In this document: positions 20,400 through 30,955 of the stretch, one piece after another
Layout of the letters: every line of letters starts with the position of its first letter
Position numbering within the stretch: position 1 is the stretch's first letter
From: Stemphylium vesicarium
Taxonomy: Eukaryota; Ascomycota; Dothideomycetes; Pleosporales; Pleosporaceae
Assembly (NCBI GenBank): GCA_004380135.1
Contig: QXCR01000054.1
Coordinates: forward strand, 110,190 to 174,189
Direction of reading: 5' to 3'
Length of the DNA: 64,000 bases
Notes under the pieces: model-generated
What the model saw: only the letters and a program-made list of their open reading frames with translations
Told to the model about the DNA's origin: nothing
Databases searched by the model: none
Translations under genes and position numbers: made by a program

Positions 20400-21519
20400 G
20401 GGACGGGTAGTTGAGATTATAGGATAGCATGGTGGATGTGCAAAAGTACGCTTGTTTCTGATGAGAGAAGGGAGAGGTAGATTTTGCGTTAACTGGCGCT
20501 TACGATTACGTTAGTGCGGAGTATGTGCTTGGGTGGGAAGCTGGAGAGAAGTAAGTGGTTTAGTTTTGTCAGCCATGGCCCTCAGGTATTCTGCCCGAGG
20601 CGCGATTCACCTCACTTCACCTCACTTCACCTCACTCTCGCGCTAGTCCCATAGAGGCTTAGCGGGTGACTTCATGTATATAGACTCTCACTCTCGTAGC
20701 ACTGATACATCGCGATTCTCCCATTTTCCTAGTGCTACTAACAAGTTTGTTAATCTGGACCAAATTGTGTGGCGTGGTCGTATAAACGTGTGTGGATTAA
20801 TATTCGCCCACTTGTGACACTACGTGACATATAGCAAGCAAAAGTTTCTTTTTTTTGTACATTGCCTACTTGTAGTATGTTCTAGAAATCCTCCTATCGA
20901 ATCATTGGAATTCCATGCGCTTATAGATCTACGAATGGTGTTTTTCGCTTATTTTGTTCTTGTTTTTTGATATTCGTTTGATACTTCTAACGTTAGATAT
21001 ACTGTGTGAAGACTAGCCGCCGTTCAATTGCGGCCAGGAGAATAGATCATTTTTATCTGCACAGGACTCGTTTGTTTAAAATGGGTTTAACGGACCGGCC
21101 CTTGGGGGGAAAATGCGCGACTATCGGTACATCCGCTTCCCGCTGAGGATGTGGAATTGGACAACATGGAACGACTTATCAAAGGGCGGATGGCACGTAG
21201 TCTTTCTCTGACATCAATTTTTTGTCCAGTCTGATGGCATAAGGATATTCCCACTGCTTGAAGAGTCTGAAAGAGCTGCATAGATGTTTAGTAAACAGAC
21301 ACATCTTCGATCACAAAAAAAGCTAAAAACGCAATACCGAACAATCACTATATATTGAATTATTTCTAGGTCTAGCTACAGCATACTTGCAAAGTAGTAG
21401 CTACTAATTGTCTGTCGTGAGATACCCTGTTCTGCTGGTCGTTGGGTGACGTTGACAAGACGCAAACCGACCACGACAAGACGTAACCCGACCATTTAGA
21501 CCCGTTTCCAAGGTCGTCT
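20400..21519. other. AT-richer intergenic region
   Basis: About 1.1 kb with no credible coding frame. It contains three perfect copies of a 10-base unit (TTCACCTCAC) at 20606-20635, and T-rich tracts around 20845-20990. Probably the 3' ends of two converging genes plus spacer. Confidence 0.45.
20606..20635. repeat. Three tandem copies of TTCACCTCAC
   Basis: Three perfect, directly adjacent 10-base units. No function is evident. Confidence 0.85.
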
Positions 21520-22297
21520 CTACCAAGCCGCAAGGCCGGCAGCCCCAGCAATTATGATGACGCCCGCGTTCATGACTTTGGCTGCACCGCCGGTAAATTG
21601 AGACGGAGCCGGTCCAGTGGGCGAAGCATTCGTCGTGGTCGCGCTCGTCAGCGTGGGCAGACCCAAGGTAGGAGATTCGACTGGAGTCTCAGCAGGAACT
21701 TCGGACGTGAATGAAGGCGTCTCAGTGAAACTCTCAGTGAAGCTCTCGGTAAAGCTCTCGGTAAAGCTCTCAATCTCGCTTTCAATGGTCTCTTCAGGGA
21801 CCTCGATCGTCTCAGTGGCCGAAGGAACCTCAGCAGTGGCAGAGTCGGGGATCAAAGAGACTGTGAGACCGAAGTCGACGGCACATTCTTCGGCAGTGAG
21901 GTCCTCTGCGCAACAATACGTGTTTCCGCTGCCGTCGTTGGTGCAGTAGAATCCTGCATCACATGCATCTAACCACAATGTCAGTCACACTATGGCCAGC
22001 GTAATCATCTATCTACTTACTTCCAGTTCCATCAGTGCAGCAATGGGTACCGTCAAGGCTAGAGTGGCAATGGAGAAAGGTATCGCTGCTGTCACACTGT
22101 GCTTGGCCGGCTCCGCATACTTCCTCACAGGTCGTACCGGTACCATCGCATAGTTCAGTAGTTGGATAGTACCCTTGACGCTTTGCGAGAGCTTCTCCTC
22201 GCTTCAGCATCGCGCTGAAAGAGCGTACGTTGGTGAGACCTTGTAAGGCTAGCGCCGAGGAGCTCAAGAGGGCGAGGGTAACGAGTGGTGCGTGCAT
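21520..22297 (-). CDS. Secreted Cys-rich, putatively GPI-anchored protein, two exons
   Basis: Exons 22297-22021 and 21968-21520 (minus strand), joined across a 52-nt intron with GTAAGT donor and TTAG acceptor, give 241 residues. A signal peptide occupies about residues 1-18 (MHAPLVTLALLSSSALAL). A Lys-Arg at about 40 (LAKRQG) is a likely Kex2-type site. The mature N-terminal half has about twelve Cys in small CxxxC and CC patterns (ELCDGTGTTCEEVC, HCCTDGTGN, ACDAGFYC, YCCAEDLT), predicting a compact disulfide-bonded domain. A Ser/Thr/Glu-rich stalk with four FTES repeats follows, then a small-residue site and hydrophobic tail (GGAAKVMNAGVIIIAGAAGL) typical of a GPI signal. Likely a cell-surface protein; effector-like Cys-rich content makes a host or environmental role possible, but that is inference. 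The start at 22297 gives a better signal peptide than the ATG at 22330. Confidence 0.85.
21721..21768 (-). repeat. Four 12-bp in-gene repeats encoding FTES
   Basis: Four near-identical 12-base units encode consecutive Phe-Thr-Glu-Ser in the stalk of the GPI-type protein. Differences are silent. A likely site of length polymorphism. Confidence 0.85.
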
Positions 22298-23293
22298 GAT
22301 GGTGTTGGTATGATAGCGACGGGTTCTCAAACGAAATCAGTGAGTTGCAAAGTGACTAGATGGTTACAAGAAGGATTAGTGATCGTGTGGTCGGGTATAA
22401 GGACCAAAGGCAGAGGCAAGGCTATATACTAATTCAACTCACCGCCGTAAATTTCAGAGGCAATATCCAGCCTCAGCCTCCACAATACTGTGGTGCATAT
22501 CAGAATACAAAGTTTACAAGCATGTGCCCTTCTCCTCATCAATTTCCAATATCATTACACCAATCCGCGAAGGCGATCATCCTATAGCTCGCCTTGTATG
22601 CGCCTCCCCAATACTATCTTCTACAAACACTGAGAAGCGAGGCAGACTGTGCTCGTATATCGCGTTCACTTCCAATTTAGTGTTCGGACCTAACAGGTCT
22701 TAGCGATCGCGCATCCAATCAGCCATCTTGTGGATGGGCACAGCAGAGGTTAAAGATGAGATGGGCGTTGTTGTTCCTGCATGTGCGGGGAAAGGCTGAC
22801 TGTTTTTTGGAGCAGCTGAAATGTTTGCCTTGTTCCGCATTATTATTCAACGCAGGAGTGATGCCTGGTCGATCGTTTTGGGCCGTCTGGGCTGGTGCGG
22901 CTGAGACGGTGGAGCACTTGCCTTGACAAGGTTTTGATCGTGGTGCCCTTTGAGAAGGTGCCGTACTGCGGGACTGGAATGTACTTTTTCACAATGCACG
23001 AAATGAGAATCTAAGAACGTTTTCAAAAGTCTTGCTCGAAAGTCGAATAGGGATTGTGACGATCTGAGAATGGAATGTTGGTAATCTGGCCCCCAACCGC
23101 CATGTTTCACCATCGGCCCGACACTAAGCCACATGCAGGGTGCAGTGCTTGGCGACACCTGGCAAGGGGCCTTCGCGTGCCTCGTCGCCTCGTTGTTCCC
23201 CACATCGTCGACCAGCCCGTCGATTCGTCACCACCTGCGTGCGAAACATCAAGCAGTCTTCGAAAGTATCTAAGAGTGCCTCAGCCTGATCGC
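22298..23293. other. Divergent region between surface protein and HET gene
   Basis: About 1 kb. No gene is supported. The HET frame can be read upstream as far as 23075, but that part is Pro/Arg-rich and poorly protein-like, so it is treated as leader. Confidence 0.4.
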
Positions 23294-25412
23294 ATGCCTT
23301 TGCCGAGATCGCTTCGGCGTCATGTGCGTCCTGCCACGTCCACAGTATCCACGCGCCAATCGCAGCGAAGAAGATGCCGCACGTGCAATAATCTCGACCC
23401 CAGGGACCACGCCAGCTCTGTATACGATAACGAATCAGTCAAAGAGCCTCGCGCGAGTCTCAGCTTGGTTCTTGATGCCTTGAGCTTGTCAAAAACCAAG
23501 GAAAATGGCTGTAGATTTTGTAATGTCTTGATCGTTGTACTGGATGCATTTTTTGAGAAATGGAGAGGCGCAAGGATAAGAGTCAATGTAGACATCAAAG
23601 AGAAGAGTACAATTAAGATCAGTCTTGATGGCGAACGCTGGAAGGACGAAATTGCGGAGATCTACGCTGGCTCCGGTAGGCGACCTTTCCCATCGTGCAT
23701 TCCATGCTCCGTGAACACCGCCTCGTGCATTGTTCTATCTCATGGATGAGCCCGTACATGGCTTTCGCGATCTCGGTCGGACCAATATCTAACATCAACT
23801 AGCATCACGGGCTCCATGGCCGACCCTCGGTACCGCGCATCATATCCCGATCAATTCAGGGTCTGATGACACATTCAACTTCATTCGACGCTGTATACAA
23901 GGTTGCATCGGAAACCCTAAACATACGGCCTGCAGGTTTCCGTGCAAAACTTCCTTTTCGCCCCCCAAGCGTCTCATCGACGTAGGTAAAAGTACTTCAC
24001 CCGTCAGGCTCATAGACACGCAAGGCAAGAACTTCCAATATGCTGCTCTTTCGCACTGCTGGGGATCGTCCCCACCACTCACTGCTACAAAAGCAAATTG
24101 GGCTAAGCTGGCCACCAAAATTGCTTTCGATATTCTCCCGCCGCTGTTCCAAGATGCGATCATTATCACACGTCAACTTGGTCTACGTTATTTGTGGATT
24201 GACAGTCTTTGCATCATCCAAGATTCGACAAGAGACTGGGAAACGGAGTCATCCAAGATGGGAGGCATCTACCAGAACAGCTACATCTCTATTGCTGCGA
24301 CCAAGTCTGCAAATAGCAGCACGAGATGCTTGGTCGAAAGGCGAAAGCCAGTCAAGATACTCTACCAAAACACGACTGGCAAAGAGTTCGCATTGCGGGC
24401 CAGGAAAATTCTAGATCATCATCCGAGCGACGCGCCGCATGGAGGGCCTGCGAAGCCGGTCGGTCCGCTCATGTCTCGAGCTTGGGCTCTCCAGGAACAT
24501 GTCCTCAGTACAAGGATACTACATTACACTGCAACGGAGCTGCTATTCGAGTGCAGAACTTCGTACCGTTGCGAATGCATGCCGGAACGCAAGGCCTATC
24601 CCACGACGCCTTCGTTGATCCCAAAAGCTGTCGCCAGTAAAAAGAGTGATGCCGTGTGGCAGGCATGGCAACGAATTGTCGAACACTACACCATGCGCGA
24701 TCTCACCTTCCCTACTGATAAATTCCCTGCAATTTCCGGTATTGCAGGTAAGATCAGAAAGGCTACCCACTCAGACTACATTGCAGGATTATGGAAAGGC
24801 AATCTGGCGTCGGATCTACTATGGCATGTTGGTCGGTCAGACACTCAGCGCCCAGACAACCTAGCGCTGGAGACTTGGCGCGCTCCGTCGTTCTCTTGGG
24901 CCAGTCTAGATACTCCAGTTACATACGTCATATTGGACGACGACGAGCGCGCAACATTTGAGCCTACTATCACCATTGGCTCTTGGACTATCACGAGTGT
25001 GGGGCTCAACCCATTAGGTGCGATTTCGAAAGGGTCCTTGACTTTACGAGGCCCAGCAATGTCCACCACATTGACCTCAGACTACAACCACGGGAAATGG
25101 GAGTATACCCTTATGATCAAAGGCACAAGCAGCATAGGCATAACACACGATAGCTTGCTTACTGAAGTGGAGTATGAAACCAGCGAGGGAGCGACTCAAC
25201 GGACTGTACGTCGTGCGAAGGCGGGCGATAGCATATCCCAGTTCAAAGCGACCGTTTTGTGTCTGAGTGTTGTAAGATACGATAACGTTGTCGCGGGACT
25301 TGTTCTAGGTGTGTCAACCCAAGATCCCTCCAAGTGGGAAAGGCTGGGCACCTTTGCGGCAGGTACGGAAGCAACGCTGAAAAGTTTAGAGAAAGAGTTG
25401 GTTCTTGTGTGA
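23294..25412 (+). CDS. HET-domain (heterokaryon incompatibility-type) protein, two exons
   Basis: Exons 23294-23675 and 23803-25412, joined across a 127-nt intron (GTAGGC donor, TCTAACATCAACTAG end), give 663 residues. A CRTCNNL segment lies near the N-terminus, as in many such proteins. After the junction comes APWPTLGT and then the HET domain: YAALSHCWGSS, LRYLWIDSLCIIQDS, GGIYQNSYISIAATKS and PLMSRAWALQEHVLSTRIL followed by LLFEC. These are the conserved blocks of the family, which mediates non-self recognition and cell death on hyphal fusion in filamentous ascomycetes. Most genomes hold dozens, and their partners are rarely known. No NACHT, WD or ankyrin region follows the domain. The start is the first reasonable ATG before the Cys motif; an upstream in-frame ATG at 23105 is possible. 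A P450 gene follows 334 bases downstream on the same strand. Confidence 0.9.
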
Positions 25413-25746
25413 ATTTGATTGCAACAGCGATTACAGATTCGCCAATGGTCAATCATCTGGAAAACATTACCCGTGGGTACGTACATACCCCGCGACCTAC
25501 ATCCTAGCGCTTCAAGCATCATGACCCTCGTCAACTTGCGGGGAGAGGAGCGGAGCCGGTGTCGACCCGGGGTATGTGTCCGCTCGTTGGGGATTGGGCA
25601 TGTTGACGAATGTCTGCGTTGTTGGTCGGATGACTAGATCCAAAATGTCGACACTAGAAACATTTAATCCCGTCTCCATCTCGCTCCGCGGACTCTTCAA
25701 CTCCTTGGAAAACCTGTAAACGCCACCGCGAAAAAAATCTTCAGCC

Positions 25747-27413
25747 ATGCCAATGCTATCACTCATTACGCCTTTCAACATATTTTGTACGTTCATAGCC
25801 TATACAGCCATCCGAGTTATCTACCAGATACTCTACTATCGTCTCTTCCATCCTCTACGGCATTTTCCCGGTCCTTTCTGGGCCAGCGTCACACGTCTTT
25901 GGATTGCATACCACAACGTTAAGGCTGACGAGTGCGAGCTCGAGCTTGCTTTGCACCGCAAATATGGTCCAGTGTTGCGTATCACGCCAACCCTCCTTTT
26001 GGTTTCGGACGCTACCAAGTTGCCCGAAGTGTACCATCGCCAGGCGAACAAATCAAATCACTACATTACTGGCAGCTTTGGTAAGACGGAGAGTTTGTTC
26101 AATATGAGAGAGCACAATCGCCATGCGTATTTTCGTAAACTAGCAGCAGGCCCGTATAGTTTCAGCAACGTGAAGAAGATGGAGGGGTTGATCGATGCGC
26201 GAATTGAGCAATGGATGAAAAGACTCACTGATCTATTCGGCGACGGCAAGAAGTTTGATCTGACTCCTTGGGTATGCCTTTAGCCATGAGCCGATGAAGC
26301 TCCTCGCTGACCGATGGTGCAGGCAGTCTATCTGGCGTACGACATCATTTCCGAGATCGGCTTTGGTGCCCCCATCGGGTTCATAGAAAGTGGCTCTGAT
26401 ATTGATGGTCTGATCCAAGGCTTTCACGATGGTCTCCCCGCCTTCGGCCTAATGGCTCGGCTCTGGCCCTTGACAGAATGGGCAAAAAAGACATGGTTCG
26501 GCGAGAGATACCTCGTCGCGAAGCCGGAAGACAACTCTGGGATCGGCATGCTGATGCGCTTCCGCGATAAACTTATTGCACAGCGACTGCGAGATCTCGA
26601 GGTGGGAAAAGTCGAGCGGACTGATCTACTGCAGACTTTTCTGGATGCCCGAACCGAAGACGGAAGACCGCTAGAGCTAGACTATATCAAGGCTGAGATC
26701 CTTTTGGTGCTACTCGCAGGTTCTGATACGACTGGCACCGCATTCCAGGCCATGGTGGCTTTCATCACTTCGAATGATCAGGTATACGGCACATTGATGG
26801 CCGAGATTGACGAGGTGACTCGCCAAGGAAAGTTGAGTACTGTGCCTCAGTACGATGAAGTGATGCGGCACTGCCCCTACTATATCGCTTGTATCAAAGA
26901 AAGCATGCGGTGAGAAATCCTTCAGGACTGACATTTCGTACATCATCTCACGATCGCAGTCTCTGTCCCTCCGCTCCCAACATCTTCCCGCGACTCGTCG
27001 GCCCATCTGGAATACACATACATGGTCTCTTCGCCCCACCTGGTACAGAAATTACCTGCAATCCGTGGCTCGTGCATCGAGATCCCACTATCTACGGCCC
27101 GGATGCATGCGAGTTTCGTCCCGAGAGATGGCTTGAGGATACGGAGAACGCGAAAACGTACCAAAAATTCAACATGGCTTTTGGATATGGAGCTAGGGTT
27201 TGCTTAGGCAAAGATATCGCACTCATGGAACTGTACAAGGCACCTCTGCAATTTTTTAGAACATTCAGGCTAGAAGTAGACGCGGATCGGAAAGGCAGAT
27301 TCGTGGTCAAGGGGGGCGTTGGGTTCTGGGAGGACATGTGGGTGGGTCTCGAGCAAAGAGCAAGGGTTCCGTCAATGCCGTCTCAACGTGGAGTGACATT
27401 AAATACATTGTAA
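25747..27413 (+). CDS. Cytochrome P450 monooxygenase, three exons
   Basis: Exons 25747-26271, 26323-26909 and 26960-27413 give 521 residues, with introns of 51 and 50 nt and in-phase junctions. An N-terminal membrane anchor (about residues 5-30) is followed by HPLRHFPGPFWA, a Pro-rich hinge. Diagnostic motifs are AGSDTT in the I helix (307-312), ESMR as the K-helix ExxR (368-371), FRPERW as PERF-type motif, and the haem loop FGYGARVCLG with Cys452 as haem ligand. The pattern, including the HPLRHFPGP start, resembles the benzoate 4-monooxygenase/pisatin-demethylase-like group of fungal P450s, bound to the ER and reduced by CPR. Substrate cannot be read from sequence. No polyketide or peptide synthase is nearby, so detoxification or stand-alone catabolism is as likely as secondary metabolism. 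Confidence 0.95.
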
Positions 27414-27932
27414 GGAGCAAGAGCCTGCAAGTCTTGGGATTTATTTTCGCGATGATGGAATGGCGTTCTAGATCATTTCGTACATCGTATCTCCTTCTAG
27501 CCCAATCACGTGTCTGGACTAAGATTTTCGTCTAGCGTCGGTCTGGGCGAAACACTCCGAAACACTAGCAATTACGCTTGTCTTCCCACGGTCCGCGCCT
27601 CAGTCTTCCCACCACTCGCAGCGCGTAGATAGGTCTTGGTACAGGCCCGGCTCTCCCCGCAGTTCGGTGCATCACTGATGTCTCCGAGATGATTTCCTTT
27701 TGGCGCCGTTTACCGGCTGGTTGGCCTAAGGCCCCGGCGCCGATGGCTTGTTTCATAGGCAACGTCTTTATATAGGAGGGCGACGTCCAGCAACTGAGAC
27801 AGTTTTCCACCGCTTTCACGATCTTTGGAAGATTTGTTCTGTTTTTACGTCGCTCTTTTGACTTTGACCTTCGTTCGCTGGTCGTACACTCTTTTTCGTC
27901 ACTCGTTTGGGATTCTACCCCTATTTCGCACC
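27414..27932. other. Promoter region with TATA box
   Basis: About 520 bases. TATATAG at 27769-27775 lies about 160 bases before the ATG at 27933, followed by a CT-rich leader. The longer in-frame start at 27825 lies inside this leader and encodes a poor N-terminus. Confidence 0.5.
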
Positions 27933-30428
27933 ATGATGCACTCCACTTTTCTTCTTTCCCTGCTTGCGAGCACAGTCGTTGGGCAGCTTTCCGAGACTAA
28001 CTTGAAGACTCATGTTGGAAGCTGCAAGCTTTCTGCTGATTTCAGCCCAATCAAGGATGCCTACTGGACCGGACTACCGCATCACCGTCGTACGCCATTT
28101 GCTGTTTCGCCTGACGGCAAGTCGGCCTATCTCGCATACCTCGATGCATCAGAGACCGATGTCCACGTCCAGAAGGTCGACCCCTCTACCTTCGCTGCCG
28201 TAGGAGATGCTGTAACTGTCAAGGGTGGAAAGGAAGCCGGTGGTCTTGTCGCCCACAACGATGGATTCGCCCTTCTTACTAACGAGGCTATGCCTTCCGG
28301 TACAGCCAATGCTCCTCCTGACAACACACCAGTTGCTGCTCTCTACCGTTACACTGGCGGCAAGCAAACCTTCAAGACGTTCCTGGGTGGGCCAGACAAT
28401 GTCGGAGATATGGGTGCCCTTGCTTCCCCAGACATGAACGGCGACCTCGCTTTCTCCGAAGCTACTGGCATGTACGGTGCCTACTTCGTCGTCACTGCGT
28501 ACTCCGGCTCCGCCCAGGGCCACTTTGGTGATGCCATCCAATACGTTAGCGAGAACGGTACTCTTGAGCAGATCCCTGGTGCCAGCTCAAGCTGGGGCTG
28601 CTCCCACAACACCGGTATTGCTTTTGAGGCCTCCGACTCCGTTCCCTTTGCTAGCATCTGTGCTGAGGACCAAGGTGCTCTCTGGCTAAACACCGGCGGC
28701 ACCGGCATGGACAAGAGCGGTGTCAAGATCAGCAACGAGAACGTCCAGAACGGCGCTAACAACGAAGCCATGGGAGGCATGTCCGGCTCGTACAGTGGCC
28801 TTGCTCGCTTTGTCGACAGCGACTCCTACATCTTCACCTGGGTGTCGCGTGGCGCCAAGGATCTGACTGAGAATGAGTGGATGGGTGCAGGATACACTAC
28901 CTCTAAGAACCGGACCGTCAACCGCAACGTCGCTATCGCCACTTTCTCCGATAAGAAGACCATTGTAGGCGAGGAAGCTACCTCCAAGATCGGTCCCGAT
29001 GGCGACTCTCAAGTCAACTGGATCACCACTGGCTCTGCTGACTGCCAGAACGCCCACGTTGCCGCTTTTGATGGTACCAACGCGGTTGTTACTTGGGAGG
29101 AAATTGCCCAACCAACTTGCGAGTTCATCTCCATGGGCTGCAAGGGTGAGTTCACAGGATCTTACTTCCAGCTTGTCAAGGATGGCAAGAAGGTCGGAGA
29201 GCCAGTCAAGTCTATGGATGTCTACGTTGCTGGAGACATGGTTACAATGGCCGATGGCCGCGTCTGCTGGCCTTACGTCGACATGGACTGGACTCTCGAT
29301 GCTGCTGTTCCCAACCCAGCCACTGTCAATGTTATCAGCTTTGCATGCATTGGCCTTGACGGCTCAGGCGAGTCAGCACCTGCTGCATCATCTGTCCCCG
29401 CTGCATCCAAGACTCCTGCTGCTTCTAAGACTCCTGCTGCTTCTTCAAAGGCCCCCGTCGCTACTTCAGCAGCTGCAGAGAAGCCAGCCCCAGCTGAGGC
29501 TGCCGCATCCATTCCCCGATCCTCTGTCGTCGAGACTCCCGCCGAATATGGACCACAGTCCTACCCATTACCTGCCGTTTCAGCAACCCCAACAGCTAAG
29601 CCTCAACTTCCCGGTGTAGGAATCATTCCTTCCATCATCTCTGGTATCTTCGACGATGACAAGCCAGCACCTTCGGAGTCGGTATACATTCCAGCATCTG
29701 AGTCGTTCAACACTATCCTAGCGCCCGCTTTCACCGACATCCTCCCAGGTCCTGTCCCCAGTGGCATATTGGATCTTCTTCCTAGCATCTCTGCCTCTGA
29801 GATTACTGAAGCGCCTACGTTCTCGAGCCCTCCTGCCCCTATCCCCACCGCTGAGCCCACGACGTCGGCGCGCAGCTCCGCCGAGATTAAACCCGTACCG
29901 ACCCCCGAGTCCTCAAGCGAGAAATCCGAAGTCGCAACATCCACACCTTGCTCTTCTACGATCACGCCCAGCGTCGCTCCGCCGGCCGAGACACCAGAAG
30001 CCGCAAAGAGCACCGAAACTCCTCTCGGAGCTACCCAGCCCGAGACCCCGGTCGCGACTGATGTACCCTCAGCTCCCGCCGACGGGCCCATTTACCCCAC
30101 TGGAGCTGGCATTCCTGCCTCATACTTCCCTAGCGGATCCGGTATGCGTCCTTCAGGCATCGCCTACCCCACTGGCACCGGTCGCCCAGACTTCTTCCAC
30201 AGCGGTAACCGCCCCTACGGTAGCTTCGGCTGGGGCCGCCCTCGTCCTTCCGGCATGTGGCCTGCTGCTGGCTACCCCAGGCCTACTGGTGGATTCCCTC
30301 ACCCACCCAAGCCTTTTGCTCATCCCCATCGTCCCCAGGGTGCTGGAGAGGCTAAGGCCAGCAGCAAACCTTGCACTCTTGAGACTAGGGTCAGGCCCAC
30401 GCCTACGCCTACTCCTCTTGCCCTTTGA
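27933..30428 (+). CDS. Large secreted protein, propeller-like N-terminal half and Pro/Ser-rich tail
   Basis: An intronless frame of 831 residues from Met at 27933 (an adjacent Met at 27936 is equally possible). The signal peptide MMHSTFLLSLLASTVVGQ fits a cleavage after Gly-Gln. Residues about 20-485 form a Gly/Asp-rich globular domain with repeated short strands (HRRTPFAVSPDGKSAYLAYL, VAHNDGFALLTNEA, CSHNTGIAFEA), which looks like a beta-propeller, with several Cys pairs. The remaining 345 residues are Pro/Ala/Ser/Thr-rich, with AASKTP repeats and PTGTGRP-type motifs near the end, typical of heavily O-glycosylated wall or matrix proteins. No GPI-type hydrophobic tail is present. Codon bias toward C-ending codons is strong in the first half. 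A role in the wall or secretome is inferred; the family is not recognised. Confidence 0.88.
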   Translation: MMHSTFLLSLLASTVVGQLSETNLKTHVGSCKLSADFSPIKDAYWTGLPHHRRTPFAVSPDGKSAYLAYLDASETDVHVQKVDPSTFAAVGDAVTVKGGKEAGGLVAHNDGFALLTNEAMPSGTANAPPDNTPVAALYRYTGGKQTFKTFLGGPDNVGDMGALASPDMNGDLAFSEATGMYGAYFVVTAYSGSAQGHFGDAIQYVSENGTLEQIPGASSSWGCSHNTGIAFEASDSVPFASICAEDQGALWLNTGGTGMDKSGVKISNENVQNGANNEAMGGMSGSYSGLARFVDSDSYIFTWVSRGAKDLTENEWMGAGYTTSKNRTVNRNVAIATFSDKKTIVGEEATSKIGPDGDSQVNWITTGSADCQNAHVAAFDGTNAVVTWEEIAQPTCEFISMGCKGEFTGSYFQLVKDGKKVGEPVKSMDVYVAGDMVTMADGRVCWPYVDMDWTLDAAVPNPATVNVISFACIGLDGSGESAPAASSVPAASKTPAASKTPAASSKAPVATSAAAEKPAPAEAAASIPRSSVVETPAEYGPQSYPLPAVSATPTAKPQLPGVGIIPSIISGIFDDDKPAPSESVYIPASESFNTILAPAFTDILPGPVPSGILDLLPSISASEITEAPTFSSPPAPIPTAEPTTSARSSAEIKPVPTPESSSEKSEVATSTPCSSTITPSVAPPAETPEAAKSTETPLGATQPETPVATDVPSAPADGPIYPTGAGIPASYFPSGSGMRPSGIAYPTGTGRPDFFHSGNRPYGSFGWGRPRPSGMWPAAGYPRPTGGFPHPPKPFAHPHRPQGAGEAKASSKPCTLETRVRPTPTPTPLAL

Positions 30429-30955
30429 AGATAGGCTGTAGGGAGACAATTCGTCGCCGTTTGGCTTTGCAGCATCTGCTGATTTTCGGTCGACTCAAAT
30501 CTATTTTGTTGGGGTCGTGTATATATCTTTCTTCTTCCAAAGGCCTCCAGGTGGGGCTATCGTAGCAATGACAGCTCAGTGCCCTTTATTTCCAGCCTTG
30601 ATATCACAACGTAACACCATTCTTCCAGCATTCCCGCGTGACATGGTAGCACCGCAGTATGTGGCTGAGATTTTTGAGACTAGCGTTCTTGGCGGGCAAA
30701 CGGCCTTCACCGTCCCACATCTCCTTTTCTTCTTGGGGAATGGGTTCAAAGTTCGCGCTCGGATTCTTATCCCCCTCCCCCGTACCGTAGTTGCCTTCTT
30801 AGGTAGCTTTACATCGTTGTTAATATTTTCGAAAGCTCATTGAACTTATTCACCAGCCAACCTTCTCTTGTTGTCTTCTCCTGTTGATTACCCCTTTAAC
30901 CCTCAATATCCGACGAGAACCACGAGAACCACGAGAACTGCGGAAGCTCATCGTT
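30429..30955. other. Intergenic, with a small 9-bp tandem repeat
   Basis: About 530 bases. The plus-strand frame at 30517-30843 is T-rich and low in protein character, and probably 3' untranslated sequence. ACGAGAACC occurs three times in tandem at 30913-30939, just before the BTB relic. Confidence 0.45.
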
